Translations under genes and position numbers: made by a program
Assembly: GCF_030128825.1 (NCBI RefSeq)
Contig: NZ_CP119127.1
Span: 1,116,001 to 1,180,000 of the forward strand
Source of the DNA: Sphingobium sp. WTD-1
GTDB taxonomy: Bacteria > Pseudomonadota > Alphaproteobacteria > Sphingomonadales > Sphingomonadaceae
DNA length: 64,000 nucleotides
Direction: 5' to 3'
Notes under the pieces: generated by a model
The model's input: the letters and a program-made list of their open reading frames with translations, nothing else
The model's database searches: none
What the model was told of the DNA's origin: nothing
Part shown: piece after piece, positions 18,038 to 26,823 of the stretch
Position numbering within the stretch: the stretch's first letter is position 1
Layout: each line of letters opens with the position of its first letter

Positions 18038-18691
18038 ATGACCGACATCACCCCCCGTATTTCCCATCTGCCGCGCGACCAGTGGACCGACGACGCGCGC
18101 GAGGTTTTCGCCTTCTGGGGCGAACCCAATGCCTGGGAGGAGGGGTCCAAGACCAATGTCATGATGGTGATGGCCAACCATCCGCCGCTGGGGAAGGTCT
18201 ATAATATCTGGGGCAAGCATCTGCTGATGGCGAACAGCCTGTCGACGCGTGCGCTCGAACTGCTGATCCTGCGCGTCGCCTGGCGGGTGAACTCGGCCTA
18301 TGAGTGGCATAATCATGTCGGCTATGCGCTCAACGCCGGCATCACGCTGGAGGAAATCGGCGCGATCCGGGATTTTCCCGAAGGCGGCGACTGGGCGGAG
18401 CAAGATACTCTGGTGCTGCGCTCGGTCGACGAACTGATCGAGGATGGCAAGATCAGCGACGCCACCTGGGACGGGCTGGGCGCCCATTTCGACACCCGGC
18501 AGAAGATGGATCTGGTCTTTTCGATCGGCCATTATGTCATGACCAGCTGGGCGCTTTCCTCCTTCGGCGTCGGCATCGAGGGCGGCGCCGACCCGATCGG
18601 CTTCGACCTCAAGACCGGATCGGGCAGGACGCCGGGCAAGACCTTCAAGCCGGGCGAAACGGATAATTGGACCGACACGCGCGGTTACTGA
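18038..18691 (+). CDS. Carboxymuconolactone decarboxylase-like (CMD/AhpD fold) protein
   Basis: The 217-residue protein has LSTRALELLILRVAWRVNSAYEW followed by HNHVGYALNAGITLEEI, the CMD core helix pair. The active-site helix reads EWHNH: Glu takes the place of the first AhpD Cys, and the Cys pair of peroxidase members is missing. A peroxiredoxin-reductase role is therefore unlikely; a lactone decarboxylase or hydratase-like role is possible. The C-terminal 40 residues (GRTPGKTFKPGE) are an extra tail. It follows DUF1330 by 22 bases. Confidence 0.82.
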   Translation: MTDITPRISHLPRDQWTDDAREVFAFWGEPNAWEEGSKTNVMMVMANHPPLGKVYNIWGKHLLMANSLSTRALELLILRVAWRVNSAYEWHNHVGYALNAGITLEEIGAIRDFPEGGDWAEQDTLVLRSVDELIEDGKISDATWDGLGAHFDTRQKMDLVFSIGHYVMTSWALSSFGVGIEGGADPIGFDLKTGSGRTPGKTFKPGETDNWTDTRGY

Positions 18692-18702
18692 TCCCCGCCC
18701 TT

Positions 18703-18770
18703 CTATCGCGCCGGTGATATGGCGGCGGCGGGCCGCTTTTGCGCATTGTCCGCCGCCAAAGGCGCGATAG
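18703..18770 (+). repeat. Nested inverted repeat in the operon
   Basis: Outer arms CTATCGCGCC (18703-18712) and GGCGCGATAG (18761-18770) are perfect. Inner arms GGCGGCGG (18721-18728) and CCGCCGCC (18750-18757) are also perfect. No T-run follows. It lies between the CMD-like and lipoyl genes and could be an RNA processing or stability hairpin, a weak terminator, or a repeat element. Confidence 0.6.
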
Positions 18771-18809
18771 CAGGGGAACAGATATTCGCTGTTTCAAAGG
18801 GGACACACC

Positions 18810-19040
18810 ATGGCCACCGACATCCTGCTGCCCAAGATCGGCTTTTCCATGACCGAGGCACAGATTGCCGAATGGCTGGCCGAAGACGGCGCGACCGTCA
18901 CCGAGGGCCAGCCGCTCTATCTGCTCGAAGCCGACAAGTCGGCGAACGAGGTCGAGGCTCCGGCCAGCGGCACGCTGCGCATCATCGCCCAGCCGGGCGA
19001 AACCTATGAGGTCGGCACCGTTCTGGGCACGATCGAATAA
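18810..19040 (+). CDS. Stand-alone lipoyl/biotinyl carrier domain protein
   Basis: The 76-residue protein is a single lipoyl domain: MATDILLPKIGFSMTEAQIA at the start, then EADKSANEVEAPASG with Lys43 as the expected lipoylation site. It ends where an E2 linker would start, so there is no catalytic acyltransferase part. GGGGAC lies about 8 bases before the ATG. It could act as a mobile carrier for the orphan E1 alpha/beta pair at 43.9-45.9 kb or for an unlinked complex. Biotinylation is less likely because the AMKM biotin motif is absent. It lies 2 bases before the next gene. Confidence 0.88.
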   Translation: MATDILLPKIGFSMTEAQIAEWLAEDGATVTEGQPLYLLEADKSANEVEAPASGTLRIIAQPGETYEVGTVLGTIE

Positions 19041-19041
19041 G

Positions 19042-20145
19042 ATGGTGCTGCGCGTCGGCATCGTCAGCGCCGCCTGGGGCGCCTTCGCGCACCTGCCTGC
19101 CTGGCGCGCCATTCCGGGCGTCGAGGTGACGGCGATCTGCACCTCGCGCGAGGAAACGGCCCGCGCCGCGCAGCAGCGGCTCGGTCTGCCGCGCGCCTTC
19201 TGGAATGCGGAGGAGATGTGCGCCGATCCCGACATCGACATTGTCGACCTCGGCACCCGGCCCAGCATCCGCCTGCCGATGGTGCTGGCCGCACTCGCCC
19301 ATGGCAAGCATGTCTATAATGCCAGCCCCCACGCCCCCGACTGGGCCGGGGCCAAGGCGATCGACACGGCCTGGCAGGGCGGCGCCAGCATCGGCGTGGT
19401 CGACGCCTTCTCGCAATATCTGCCCGCCCTGCGCCAGATGAAGGCGATGCTGGACGATGGCCATATCGGCGCGCCGCTCGGCGGCACCTGCCATTTCAAC
19501 ATCTCGCTGTTCAACCAGCCCAACAAGCTGTTCCCATACAACTGGTTCGCGCAGGCCGGGCAGGGGGTGTCGGCGGTGCGCAACAATGGCAGCCATGCCC
19601 TCTATCTGCTGCTCCACCTGCTCGGCCCGATCGCCGAACTGGTCGCCGACGACAGCCAGATACTCAAGCGCTGGACTTTCCCGGACGGCGACACCATCAC
19701 GCCCGAAACCACCGATCTCGCCAATGTCATCCTGCGCTTCGAAAGCGGGCTGGTGCTGCAGATGCAGATCAGCTGGAGCATGGCGCTGCATGACGGTTTC
19801 CTGCTCGACCTGTTCGGCGAGAGGGGACGGATGGTCTCGACCTCGCCCACTTTCCCGACCGCGCGCGACTGCACGCTACGCGCCGGGCAATTGGGCGGCA
19901 CGCTGGCGGATGTGGCGCTGCCCGATGCATTCAAGGCGACGCCCGGCATCGCCCTCGACTGGCAGAGCGAGCCCCAGCCCAGCTACCCGATGGCGCTGTC
20001 GATGCAGGCCATGGTGGCGGCGATCCATGGTCGCGGCGTGGCGGCCCCGGACTTCGCCCGCGCGCTGGAGGTCGAACGCATCCAGGAAGCGATCCGCATC
20101 TCCAGTGCCGAGCGGCGCTGGATCAAAATTGCGGATATCGTCTGA
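19042..20145 (+). CDS. Gfo/Idh/MocA family oxidoreductase
   Basis: The protein has about 367 residues. The N-terminal Rossmann part is MVLRVGIVSAAWGAFAHLPAW, with the family-typical VDLGTRPSIRLPMVLAALAHGKHVYNASP (usually CEKP; here NASP, so the Lys of the EKP motif is missing). The C-terminal substrate domain is beta-rich. The loss of that Lys suggests a changed catalytic mechanism or a non-sugar substrate. It begins 2 bases after the lipoyl gene, so it is in the same operon. Confidence 0.85.
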   Translation: MVLRVGIVSAAWGAFAHLPAWRAIPGVEVTAICTSREETARAAQQRLGLPRAFWNAEEMCADPDIDIVDLGTRPSIRLPMVLAALAHGKHVYNASPHAPDWAGAKAIDTAWQGGASIGVVDAFSQYLPALRQMKAMLDDGHIGAPLGGTCHFNISLFNQPNKLFPYNWFAQAGQGVSAVRNNGSHALYLLLHLLGPIAELVADDSQILKRWTFPDGDTITPETTDLANVILRFESGLVLQMQISWSMALHDGFLLDLFGERGRMVSTSPTFPTARDCTLRAGQLGGTLADVALPDAFKATPGIALDWQSEPQPSYPMALSMQAMVAAIHGRGVAAPDFARALEVERIQEAIRISSAERRWIKIADIV

Positions 20146-20146
20146 A

Positions 20147-20172
20147 GCCCGTTTGCAGGTGAGCGAACGGGC
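20147..20172 (+). terminator. Hairpin after Gfo/Idh/MocA gene (weak terminator candidate)
   Basis: GCCCGTT and AACGGGC form a perfect 7-bp stem 1 base after the stop codon. No T-run follows, so termination would be weak or rho-dependent. Confidence 0.4.
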
Positions 20173-20259
20173 CTATCTGGCTGACATCGTCGCGTGATAT
20201 GGTGAACTTGGGTATGGGAAGCCTTGGCATCGCCATCCCGGCAGGATAGCGCCTGCGCT

Positions 20260-21495
20260 ATGATCGCCCCCACCCATCCGCGCCGCACCGCCGCCATCGC
20301 CTTCATCCTGGTGACGGCCCTGTTGGACGTCATGTCGATGGGCATCGTCATTCCGGTGCTGCCGCAGTTGATCGAGACATTGTCCGGCTCCAGCACCAGC
20401 GCGGGCCTGTGGAACGGCCTGTTCGTCGCGCTTTGGGCGGCGATGCAGTTTCTCTGCTCGCCGGTGATCGGTTCGCTGTCCGACCGCTTCGGGCGCCGGC
20501 CGGTGATCCTGATCTCGGTCGCGGGGCTAGCGCTCGACTATGTGCTGATGGCGCTCGCGCCCAATCTCTGGTGGCTGGCGCTGGGCCGCATCCTCGCCGG
20601 CATCACCTCGTCCAGTTTCACATCCACCTTCGCCTATATGGCCGACATCACCCCGCCGGAGGGCCGGGCGCGCGGCTATGGCCTGATCGGTGCGGCGTTC
20701 AGCGCGGGCTTCGTCGCCGGGCCTTTGCTGGGCGGGGTGCTGGGCGAAATCTCGCACCGCGCCCCTTTCTGGGCCGCGGCCGGCCTGTCCGGCCTCGCCT
20801 TCCTCTATGGCCTCGTCGTGCTGCCGGAATCGCTCGCCCCGGAAAAGCGCATGGCCTTCAGCTGGCGCCGCGCCAATCCCTTCGGCGCGCTGCAATTGCT
20901 GCGCTCTCACCCCGAATTGTCGAGTCTCGCGATCGTCAATTTCCTCCTCTATTTCGCCCATCATCTCTTCTCGGCCGTCTTCGTCCTCTATGCCGGCGAC
21001 CGCTATGGCTGGGGCGCCTGGCAGGTCGGCACCTTGCTGGCGCTGGTCGGGCTGATGGACATGGGGGTTCAGGGTCTGCTGGTCGGCCCGGTGGTCAAGC
21101 GGCTGGGCGATCGCACGACGATGGTCGTGGGCCTCGGCTTCGGCGCGGTCGGCATCGCCGCCATGGGCCTGGCGCCCACCGGCTGGCTGTTCGTCGCGGC
21201 CATGTTCCCCAATGCGCTCTGGGGCCTGGCCATGCCGACCATCCAGTCGCTGATGACGCAGCGCGTCTCCGAAAGCGAACAGGGTCAGTTGCAGGGCGCC
21301 AACAACAGCGTCGGCGCGATCGCCGGCATCGTCTCCCCGCTCTTCTTCGGCGCGGTCTATTCCGCCTCGGTCGGCCCCCGCCCGATCCTGCCCTTCATCG
21401 GCAGCGCCTTCCTGATCGCGGCGCTGGTGCTGGCCGGTGCCGCCCTGCTCGGCCGCGCAGCGGGACGCAAACAGGATGGTCCTGCGCCGGCCTAG
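20260..21495 (+). CDS. MFS transporter, TetA-like
   Basis: The protein has about 411 residues from the ATG at 20260. The start AIAFILVTALLDVMSMGIVIPVLP is a classical TetA/multidrug motif. GSLSDRFGRRPVILIS gives the MFS loop A motif, and GRILAGITSSSFTSTFAYMAD lies in helix 4-5. Twelve helices are expected. A TTG at 20224 is an alternative start. The last codon is followed by a TAG that belongs to the repeat at 21492. It may export toxic intermediates; drug specificity cannot be read from the sequence. Confidence 0.87.
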   Translation: MIAPTHPRRTAAIAFILVTALLDVMSMGIVIPVLPQLIETLSGSSTSAGLWNGLFVALWAAMQFLCSPVIGSLSDRFGRRPVILISVAGLALDYVLMALAPNLWWLALGRILAGITSSSFTSTFAYMADITPPEGRARGYGLIGAAFSAGFVAGPLLGGVLGEISHRAPFWAAAGLSGLAFLYGLVVLPESLAPEKRMAFSWRRANPFGALQLLRSHPELSSLAIVNFLLYFAHHLFSAVFVLYAGDRYGWGAWQVGTLLALVGLMDMGVQGLLVGPVVKRLGDRTTMVVGLGFGAVGIAAMGLAPTGWLFVAAMFPNALWGLAMPTIQSLMTQRVSESEQGQLQGANNSVGAIAGIVSPLFFGAVYSASVGPRPILPFIGSAFLIAALVLAGAALLGRAAGRKQDGPAPA

Positions 21496-21596
21496 AGCAT
21501 TCTGAAGTCGGCTGGAACAGCCGACGACTCGCAGAATGCGGCAAACAAAAGGAAATCAGAGCATCATCCGATTTACCCTAATCGGATGATGCTCTG
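21492..21596. repeat. Double-hairpin intergenic repeat, copy 2
   Basis: The first 65 bases are identical to copy 1 (10422-10486). Hairpin 2 (21558-21595) reads AGAGCATCATCCGATT on the left. It differs from copy 1 at two positions, with matching changes on the right arm, so the 16-bp stem stays perfect; the loop differs (TACCCT against CAACCT). The left end supplies the stop codon of the MFS gene. It lies upstream of guaA. Confidence 0.9.
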
Positions 21597-21677
21597 AACC
21601 GGGAAAACTGGACATATCGGGGCGGTGCGACTAACCGGGCGCGAATCCCTTCCACCGCTCGACATAAAGGCGATTCG

Positions 21678-23249
21678 ATGACGCTGCCCCTTCAGGATTC
21701 CATCCTTATCGTGGACTTCGGCAGCCAGGTGACTCAGCTCATCGCCCGGCGCGTGCGCGAAGCCGGCGTCTATTCCGAGATCGCCCCCTTCACCCAGGCC
21801 CAGGCCGCGTTCGACCGCATGAAGCCCAAGGGCATCATCCTGTCCGGTTCGCCTGCTGGCGTACCGGAGGAAGGCAGCCCGCGTGCGCCGCAGGCGCTGT
21901 TCGATGCCGGCGTGCCGATCCTGGGCATCTGCTATGGCCAGCAGGTGATGAGCCATCAGCTGGGCGGCGAAGTGCGCCCCGGCCACGAGACCGGCGAAGG
22001 CGGCGAATTTGGCCGCGCCTTCCTGACCGTGACCGAACCCTGTGCCCTGTTCGACGGGCTGTGGGAAGTCGGCGAACGGCATCAGGTGTGGATGAGCCAT
22101 GGTGACAAGGTCACGAAATTCGCGCCCGGCTTCAAGATCGTGGCCGTGTCGGACGGCGCCCCCTTCGCGGTGATCGCCGACGAGGAACGCAAATTCTACG
22201 GCACGCAGTTCCACCCGGAAGTCGTGCATACGCCCGACGGCGGCAAGCTGATCGCCAATTTCGTCCGCCATGTCTGCGGCCTGGCCGGCGACTGGACCAT
22301 GGCCGAGTTCCGCCAGGTCAAGATTGCCGAGATCCGCGAACAGGTCGGCACCGGACGGGTCATCTGCGGCCTGTCGGGCGGCGTCGACAGCGCGGTGGCC
22401 GCCGTCCTCATCCATGAAGCGATCGGCGACCAGCTCACCTGCGTGTTCGTCGACCATGGCCTGATGCGCCTGGGCGAAGCCGAGCAGGTGGTCAGCCTGT
22501 TCCGCGAGCATTATGGCATCAAGCTGGTGCATGTGAACGCCGAGGAGCGCTTCCTGGGCGGCCTCGCGGGCCTCACCGACCCGGAAAAGAAGCGCAAGTT
22601 CATCGGCGGCGAATTCATCGCCGTGTTCGAGGAAGAAGCCGCCAAGATCGGCGGCGCCGACTTCCTGGCGCAGGGCACCCTCTATCCCGACGTGATCGAA
22701 TCGGTCAGCTTCACCGGCGGCCCTTCGGTCACGATCAAGTCGCACCATAATGTCGGCGGCCTGCCCGAACGCATGAACATGAAGCTGGTCGAGCCGCTGC
22801 GTGAGCTGTTCAAGGACGAAGTGCGCGTGCTGGGCAAGGAACTGGGTCTGCCCGACATTTTCGTCGGCCGCCATCCCTTCCCCGGACCCGGCCTCGCCAT
22901 CCGCATCCCTGGCGAAGTGACCAAGGAACGCTGCGACATATTGCGCAAGGCCGACTTCATCTATCTGGAGGAAATCCGCAATGCGGGCCTCTACGACGCG
23001 ATCTGGCAGGCATTTGCCGTGCTGCTGCCGGTCCGCACCGTCGGCGTGATGGGCGATTACCGCACCTATGACAGCGTTTGCGCGGTGCGCGCGGTCACCT
23101 CGACCGACGGCATGACCGCCGACATCTATCCCTTTGACGCAGCCTTCCTGAGCCGCGTTGCGACCCGCATCATCAACGAGGTCAAGGGCATCAACCGCGT
23201 CGTCTACGACTATACCAGCAAGCCGCCCGGCACGATCGAGTGGGAATAA
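21678..23249 (+). CDS. guaA: GMP synthase (glutamine-hydrolysing)
   Basis: The 523-residue protein has full family length. The class I glutamine amidotransferase domain comes first, with nucleophile Cys85 in LGICYGQQ and the His/Glu pair in [11 protein letters not shown]. The ATP-pyrophosphatase domain has the P-loop [11 protein letters not shown], and the C-terminal dimerisation domain ends in KPPGTIEWE. It converts XMP to GMP in purine synthesis. It is a housekeeping gene set between catabolic blocks with its own upstream region; the repeat element at 21492-21596 separates it from the MFS gene. Confidence 0.98.
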   Translation: MTLPLQDSILIVDFGSQVTQLIARRVREAGVYSEIAPFTQAQAAFDRMKPKGIILSGSPAGVPEEGSPRAPQALFDAGVPILGICYGQQVMSHQLGGEVRPGHETGEGGEFGRAFLTVTEPCALFDGLWEVGERHQVWMSHGDKVTKFAPGFKIVAVSDGAPFAVIADEERKFYGTQFHPEVVHTPDGGKLIANFVRHVCGLAGDWTMAEFRQVKIAEIREQVGTGRVICGLSGGVDSAVAAVLIHEAIGDQLTCVFVDHGLMRLGEAEQVVSLFREHYGIKLVHVNAEERFLGGLAGLTDPEKKRKFIGGEFIAVFEEEAAKIGGADFLAQGTLYPDVIESVSFTGGPSVTIKSHHNVGGLPERMNMKLVEPLRELFKDEVRVLGKELGLPDIFVGRHPFPGPGLAIRIPGEVTKERCDILRKADFIYLEEIRNAGLYDAIWQAFAVLLPVRTVGVMGDYRTYDSVCAVRAVTSTDGMTADIYPFDAAFLSRVATRIINEVKGINRVVYDYTSKPPGTIEWE

Positions 23250-23258
23250 AGCTGAAAT

Positions 23259-23310
23259 GGCGAATGTCCTGGGGGCATTCGCCGGCTTTACTCGGCACCG
23301 CAAGGTGCCG
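23259..23310 (+). terminator. Two hairpins after guaA
   Basis: GGCGAATG/CATTCGCC (23259-23283) is followed by GGCTTTA, and CGGCACC-GCAA-GGTGCCG lies at 23293-23310. They stand between guaA and the convergent Rieske gene and probably end guaA transcription. T-runs are poor. Nothing else is seen in 23311-23399 except a small GCGGCA/TGCCGC stem. Confidence 0.5.
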
Positions 23311-23399
23311 TGGGTATCGGAACCGCGGGGACGGTCATCCGATGTCTTCGGCGGCATAAGCTGCCGCAGCCATAAAGCGCGATGGGGTCTGCCCGCGAC

Positions 23400-24761
23400 T
23401 CAGTCCATTATCGCGGGCGCGCCCGTCCCCATGTAGCGGGACAGATTGTAATGAAGGCTGGCCACCGCTCGCTCCATATAGGGGTTGGGCTGGGTGCCGC
23501 GGAAGCCGACATTCTTCATGCCCTGCTGCACCGCCTGCATGTTGGTGAAATCCTGCTGCAGCACCGGTGGCCATTGTTCCGCGCTGGTATATTCCCATTC
23601 GGTGGCGGGCGTTTCGGCGTCCGGGAACAGTTCATAGACTGCCGCCTCGAAAATGCACTTGTCCGGGTCCGTGCCATAGGGGCGGGCGGAATAGCAGAGC
23701 ATGTTGTTGACGGCATGGCCGATCTGGAAATTGGGGAAGATCTGCCAGGCGGTGCCACTCTTGGCGGTATGGGCGGGTTCGACCACCGGCCAGAAGACGC
23801 CGCGCCGTTCATCGTCGGCGCGGGCGGTGGCGAGCCAGTGCTGCAGCACCTGCGGCGCAGGGGTGCCCTCGGGCAGCTCGTCCTTCAATCGCTGGGCGGC
23901 GGCGACCAAAGTCATGGTCGTGTTGGTGTTGGCATTTTCCCAGGTGAAGAGCTGCATCTCCGCGGTCGACAGGCGCGGGTCGTCGCCTGAACCGATGCGC
24001 AGCTTGGCCTGGTTCTCGTCCATATTCTTGGGTGCTTCATAGCCGATATTGGTGTGCAGCCCATGTTTGCGCGCCCAGCCGCGGAATTCGCCAAAGGCGT
24101 TGAATTCGGGATGGGTGGTCTGGACATGATAGGTCTCGCTGAACGCCTCCATCGCGACCTTCCAGTTGCAGTCGAAGATGATCCATTTGCGCCAGCGATA
24201 GCGCATATTCTGAAGGCCGAAGGGATCGAGCATGTCGGGCACCACGCCCAGATAGTCGGCGAGCGGGCCGCAATCGGGATCGAGATTGATCCAGGCCCAG
24301 CCGCCCCATGTGTCGACGTTGACCTTGCCGAGCGCGGTGCGCTGCGCCGTCAGCTTGCCCTGCCAGTCATCGGCATGGTTGGCGAAGGTGCATTGGCCCT
24401 GGCGGTCGAAGGTCCAGCCATGGAAGCCGCAGATGATCGACTTGCGGTTGCCGCGCGCATTGCGCTGGCCCGCTGGCGTGTCGATCAGGCGGCGGCCGCG
24501 ATGCGGGCAGACATTATGATAGGCGCTCAGCTCATCCGGCCCGGTGCGCATGATGATGACCGAATCTTCGAGAATGTCGTAGGTGACGAAATCGCCAACC
24601 TCGGGAATATCCTCCAGCCGGGCCGCCTGCAGCCACACCTTGCGCCATAGCCGGTCCTGCTCGGCGCGAGCGTAATCCTTCGACACATAGGCTTCGACCG
24701 GGACGATGACCGGCTCGATCAGATCCTCGCCGGGCGCGCCGATGCTGCTGATCTCGTTCAT
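23400..24761 (-). CDS. Rieske non-heme iron oxygenase, alpha subunit
   Basis: The 453-residue protein has the Rieske cluster ligands Cys85/His87 (CPHRG) and Cys111/His114 (CGFHGW). The catalytic domain has the mononuclear iron helix AFSETYHVQTTHPE. Length and domain order fit ring-hydroxylating or demethylating oxygenases. No beta subunit is adjacent, so a homotrimeric (KshA-like) enzyme is likely. It needs electrons from a ferredoxin/reductase; the only candidate in the window is the Rieske ferredoxin at 34829. It lies 74 bases after the enoyl-CoA hydratase on the same strand, probably as the end of that operon. Confidence 0.92.
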   Translation of the reverse strand: MNEISSIGAPGEDLIEPVIVPVEAYVSKDYARAEQDRLWRKVWLQAARLEDIPEVGDFVTYDILEDSVIIMRTGPDELSAYHNVCPHRGRRLIDTPAGQRNARGNRKSIICGFHGWTFDRQGQCTFANHADDWQGKLTAQRTALGKVNVDTWGGWAWINLDPDCGPLADYLGVVPDMLDPFGLQNMRYRWRKWIIFDCNWKVAMEAFSETYHVQTTHPEFNAFGEFRGWARKHGLHTNIGYEAPKNMDENQAKLRIGSGDDPRLSTAEMQLFTWENANTNTTMTLVAAAQRLKDELPEGTPAPQVLQHWLATARADDERRGVFWPVVEPAHTAKSGTAWQIFPNFQIGHAVNNMLCYSARPYGTDPDKCIFEAAVYELFPDAETPATEWEYTSAEQWPPVLQQDFTNMQAVQQGMKNVGFRGTQPNPYMERAVASLHYNLSRYMGTGAPAIMD

Positions 24762-24835
24762 GGCCTATTCCTTCTCCATTTCACCCTTTTGCCATGCCCG
24801 CGTCACCCGGACTTGACGATTTCAGACAGTCGAGC

Positions 24836-25615
24836 TTAGCGCCCGGTCCATTGCGGCATGCGTTTTTCGGCAAAGGCGCGTGGCCCTTCCTGCGCGTCCT
24901 TGCTGTTATAGGCATGTTCGGAGGCGGCGCGGGCGGCCTGTAGCGCGGCGGCGCGGCCCATCTCGGTCGCCAGCATCACCGTGTCGCGACCCGCCTTCAC
25001 CGACAAGGGCGCACCCTCCAAAATCTCCGCTGCCAGATCGAGCGCCGCCTGCATCAGCGCCTCTGGTTCGGCCAGGCAATTGACCAGGCCGATCTCATAA
25101 GCGCGCTGGGCGGTGATCGGTTTGCCGGTCAGGATGATCTCCATCATGATCCGCTGCGGGATCATGTGAATCAGCGGCGCGGCCCAGGGCGAGCTGCGCC
25201 CGACCTTCACCTCGGTAATGGCGAAGCGCGCGGCCGTGCTGGCAACGCACAGGTCGCAGGCCTGGGCGATCATCCAGCCGCCGGCAAAAGCGACGCCATT
25301 GACCGCCGCGATCGTCGGCTTGCTGAGTTCGATGCTGTCATAGGGCAGCGGGAACATGGCGCGCGGCGGCACGGTCATGCCGGTGTCGACCATTTCCTTG
25401 AGGTCGCCGCCCGCGCAGAAGGCCTTGTCGCCCGCGCCGGTCAGGATGGCGACGCGCAGCGCCGGATCAGTCTCGAACCGTTGCCAGGCGGCGCGCAGCC
25501 CCTCGCGCACGTCGCGGCCCAGGGCATTGCGCTGGTCGGGGCGGTTGATGGTGAGGATGGCGATGCCGTCGGGTCGCGCCTCGAACAGGACTGCGTCGGT
25601 CTGCGCTTCGGGCAT
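24836..25615 (-). CDS. Enoyl-CoA hydratase/isomerase family protein
   Basis: The protein has about 259 residues from the ATG at 25615. Crotonase motifs are AILTGAGDKAFCAGGDLKEM (oxyanion hole) and IAAVNGVAFAGGWMIAQACDLCVAS. One of the two classical catalytic Glu positions appears changed, so hydration may not be its real reaction; isomerase, hydrolase or retro-Claisen roles are possible. The ATG shares one base with the TGA of the CoA-transferase (TGATG), so translation is coupled. It acts on an enoyl-CoA of this operon's pathway. Confidence 0.88.
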   Translation of the reverse strand: MPEAQTDAVLFEARPDGIAILTINRPDQRNALGRDVREGLRAAWQRFETDPALRVAILTGAGDKAFCAGGDLKEMVDTGMTVPPRAMFPLPYDSIELSKPTIAAVNGVAFAGGWMIAQACDLCVASTAARFAITEVKVGRSSPWAAPLIHMIPQRIMMEIILTGKPITAQRAYEIGLVNCLAEPEALMQAALDLAAEILEGAPLSVKAGRDTVMLATEMGRAAALQAARAASEHAYNSKDAQEGPRAFAEKRMPQWTGR

Positions 25616-26823
25616 CAATACCCCCTCTGCTGGATGATATGGGCCGCCCGCTCCAGTTCCTCGCGGAAGGCCGGGTCGGCGATGGCGATCAGGCGGCGGG
25701 TGCGTTCGGCCAGCGTCTGCCCTTTCAGTTCCGCCGCACCATATTCGGTGACGATGATGTCGACATCGCTGCGCGCGGTGGTGACCGGGCCGGACAGGCT
25801 GGGCACGATCTTGCTGAGGCTTCCGCCCTTGGCCGAGGCGGAAAGGGCGATGATCGAGCAGCCGCCGGGCGAACGGGCGCCGGCACGGACGAAATCGACC
25901 TGGCCGCCGGTGCCGCCGAGATAGGCTGCACCCGACTGTTCGGCATTGACCTGGCCGGTGAGGTCCACCTCCAGCGCGCTGTTGATGGTGACAAGGCGGG
26001 ATAAGCGCCCCAGCACGGCAGCGTCATGGGTATAGCTGGTCGCGCACATGCGGATCGCGGGATTATTGTGCGCCCAGTCATAGAGGCGCCGGGTGCCGAT
26101 CAGCGCGCCGTTGATCGAGACGCCGGTGTCGATTTCCTTGCGCGCGTTGGTCAGCACGCCAGCCTCCGCCAGTTCCACCAGCCCGTCGCCCAGCAGCCGC
26201 AATATCGCGTCTGGCACCGCGCCGACCCCGGTCTGGATTACCGATCCGTCACCGATATAGGCGGCGCAGTGGCGGGCGATCGCCTCGTCGATCTCGCTGA
26301 TCTTCGCCGGCGCCACCTCGACCGGCGGGCGCGTCACGGGAATGGCGACGTCGATGGCCGAGGCCGGGATCAGCTCGCCCGGCACATAGGGCACCGCTTC
26401 GTTGATCTCCGCGATGACCACCCGCGCCTTGTCCACGGCGGCGCGGACATAGTCGCCGATCAGGCCGCAGCTATGGTTGCCGTCGGCGTCGGCCGGGCTG
26501 AGCTGGATCATCGCCACGTCGCAGCCGATGATGCCGGCCGTGATCATCGGCGCGACCTGGCTGACATGGATGGGGATGACCTGCAGCTTGCCGGCCTTGG
26601 TCATCGACCGCAGCGCGCCGATCGCGCCCATGGAGGAAAGGCGGAAACTGTCGGCGCTGTCCGGCGTGAACAGCCCCGAGAAGCTGGTGGCGATGAAGGC
26701 GGACAGGTCGCCGATCCCGGCGCCCTGCTCGATCAGTGCGCTCACCAGGCTGACCGGCTCACCACAGGCCTGGCCAAAGACGATGCGGTCGCCGCGCCGC
26801 AGATAGGGGGTGAGGTCGATCAC
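25615..26823 (-). CDS. Acetyl-CoA hydrolase/CoA-transferase (4-hydroxybutyrate CoA-transferase-like)
   Basis: The 402-residue protein has GDGSVIQTGVGAVPDAI in the middle and NSALEVDLTGQVNAEQ, followed by GGTGGQVDFVRAGARSPGG, the standard pattern of the class I CoA-transferase/acetyl-CoA hydrolase family. It exchanges CoA between acetyl- or succinyl-CoA and a carboxylate. It overlaps the CitE-like gene before it by 4 bases and the hydratase after it by 1 base. In this operon it may activate the acid that the neighbouring dehydrogenase and lyase then process. Confidence 0.9.
   Translation of the reverse strand: MIDLTPYLRRGDRIVFGQACGEPVSLVSALIEQGAGIGDLSAFIATSFSGLFTPDSADSFRLSSMGAIGALRSMTKAGKLQVIPIHVSQVAPMITAGIIGCDVAMIQLSPADADGNHSCGLIGDYVRAAVDKARVVIAEINEAVPYVPGELIPASAIDVAIPVTRPPVEVAPAKISEIDEAIARHCAAYIGDGSVIQTGVGAVPDAILRLLGDGLVELAEAGVLTNARKEIDTGVSINGALIGTRRLYDWAHNNPAIRMCATSYTHDAAVLGRLSRLVTINSALEVDLTGQVNAEQSGAAYLGGTGGQVDFVRAGARSPGGCSIIALSASAKGGSLSKIVPSLSGPVTTARSDVDIIVTEYGAAELKGQTLAERTRRLIAIADPAFREELERAAHIIQQRGY

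Noticed and set aside
21678..23249. guaA as an integration site for the catabolic DNA
   Set aside because: guaA can be an integration target for islands, but no integrase or direct repeat of its 3' end was seen in the window.
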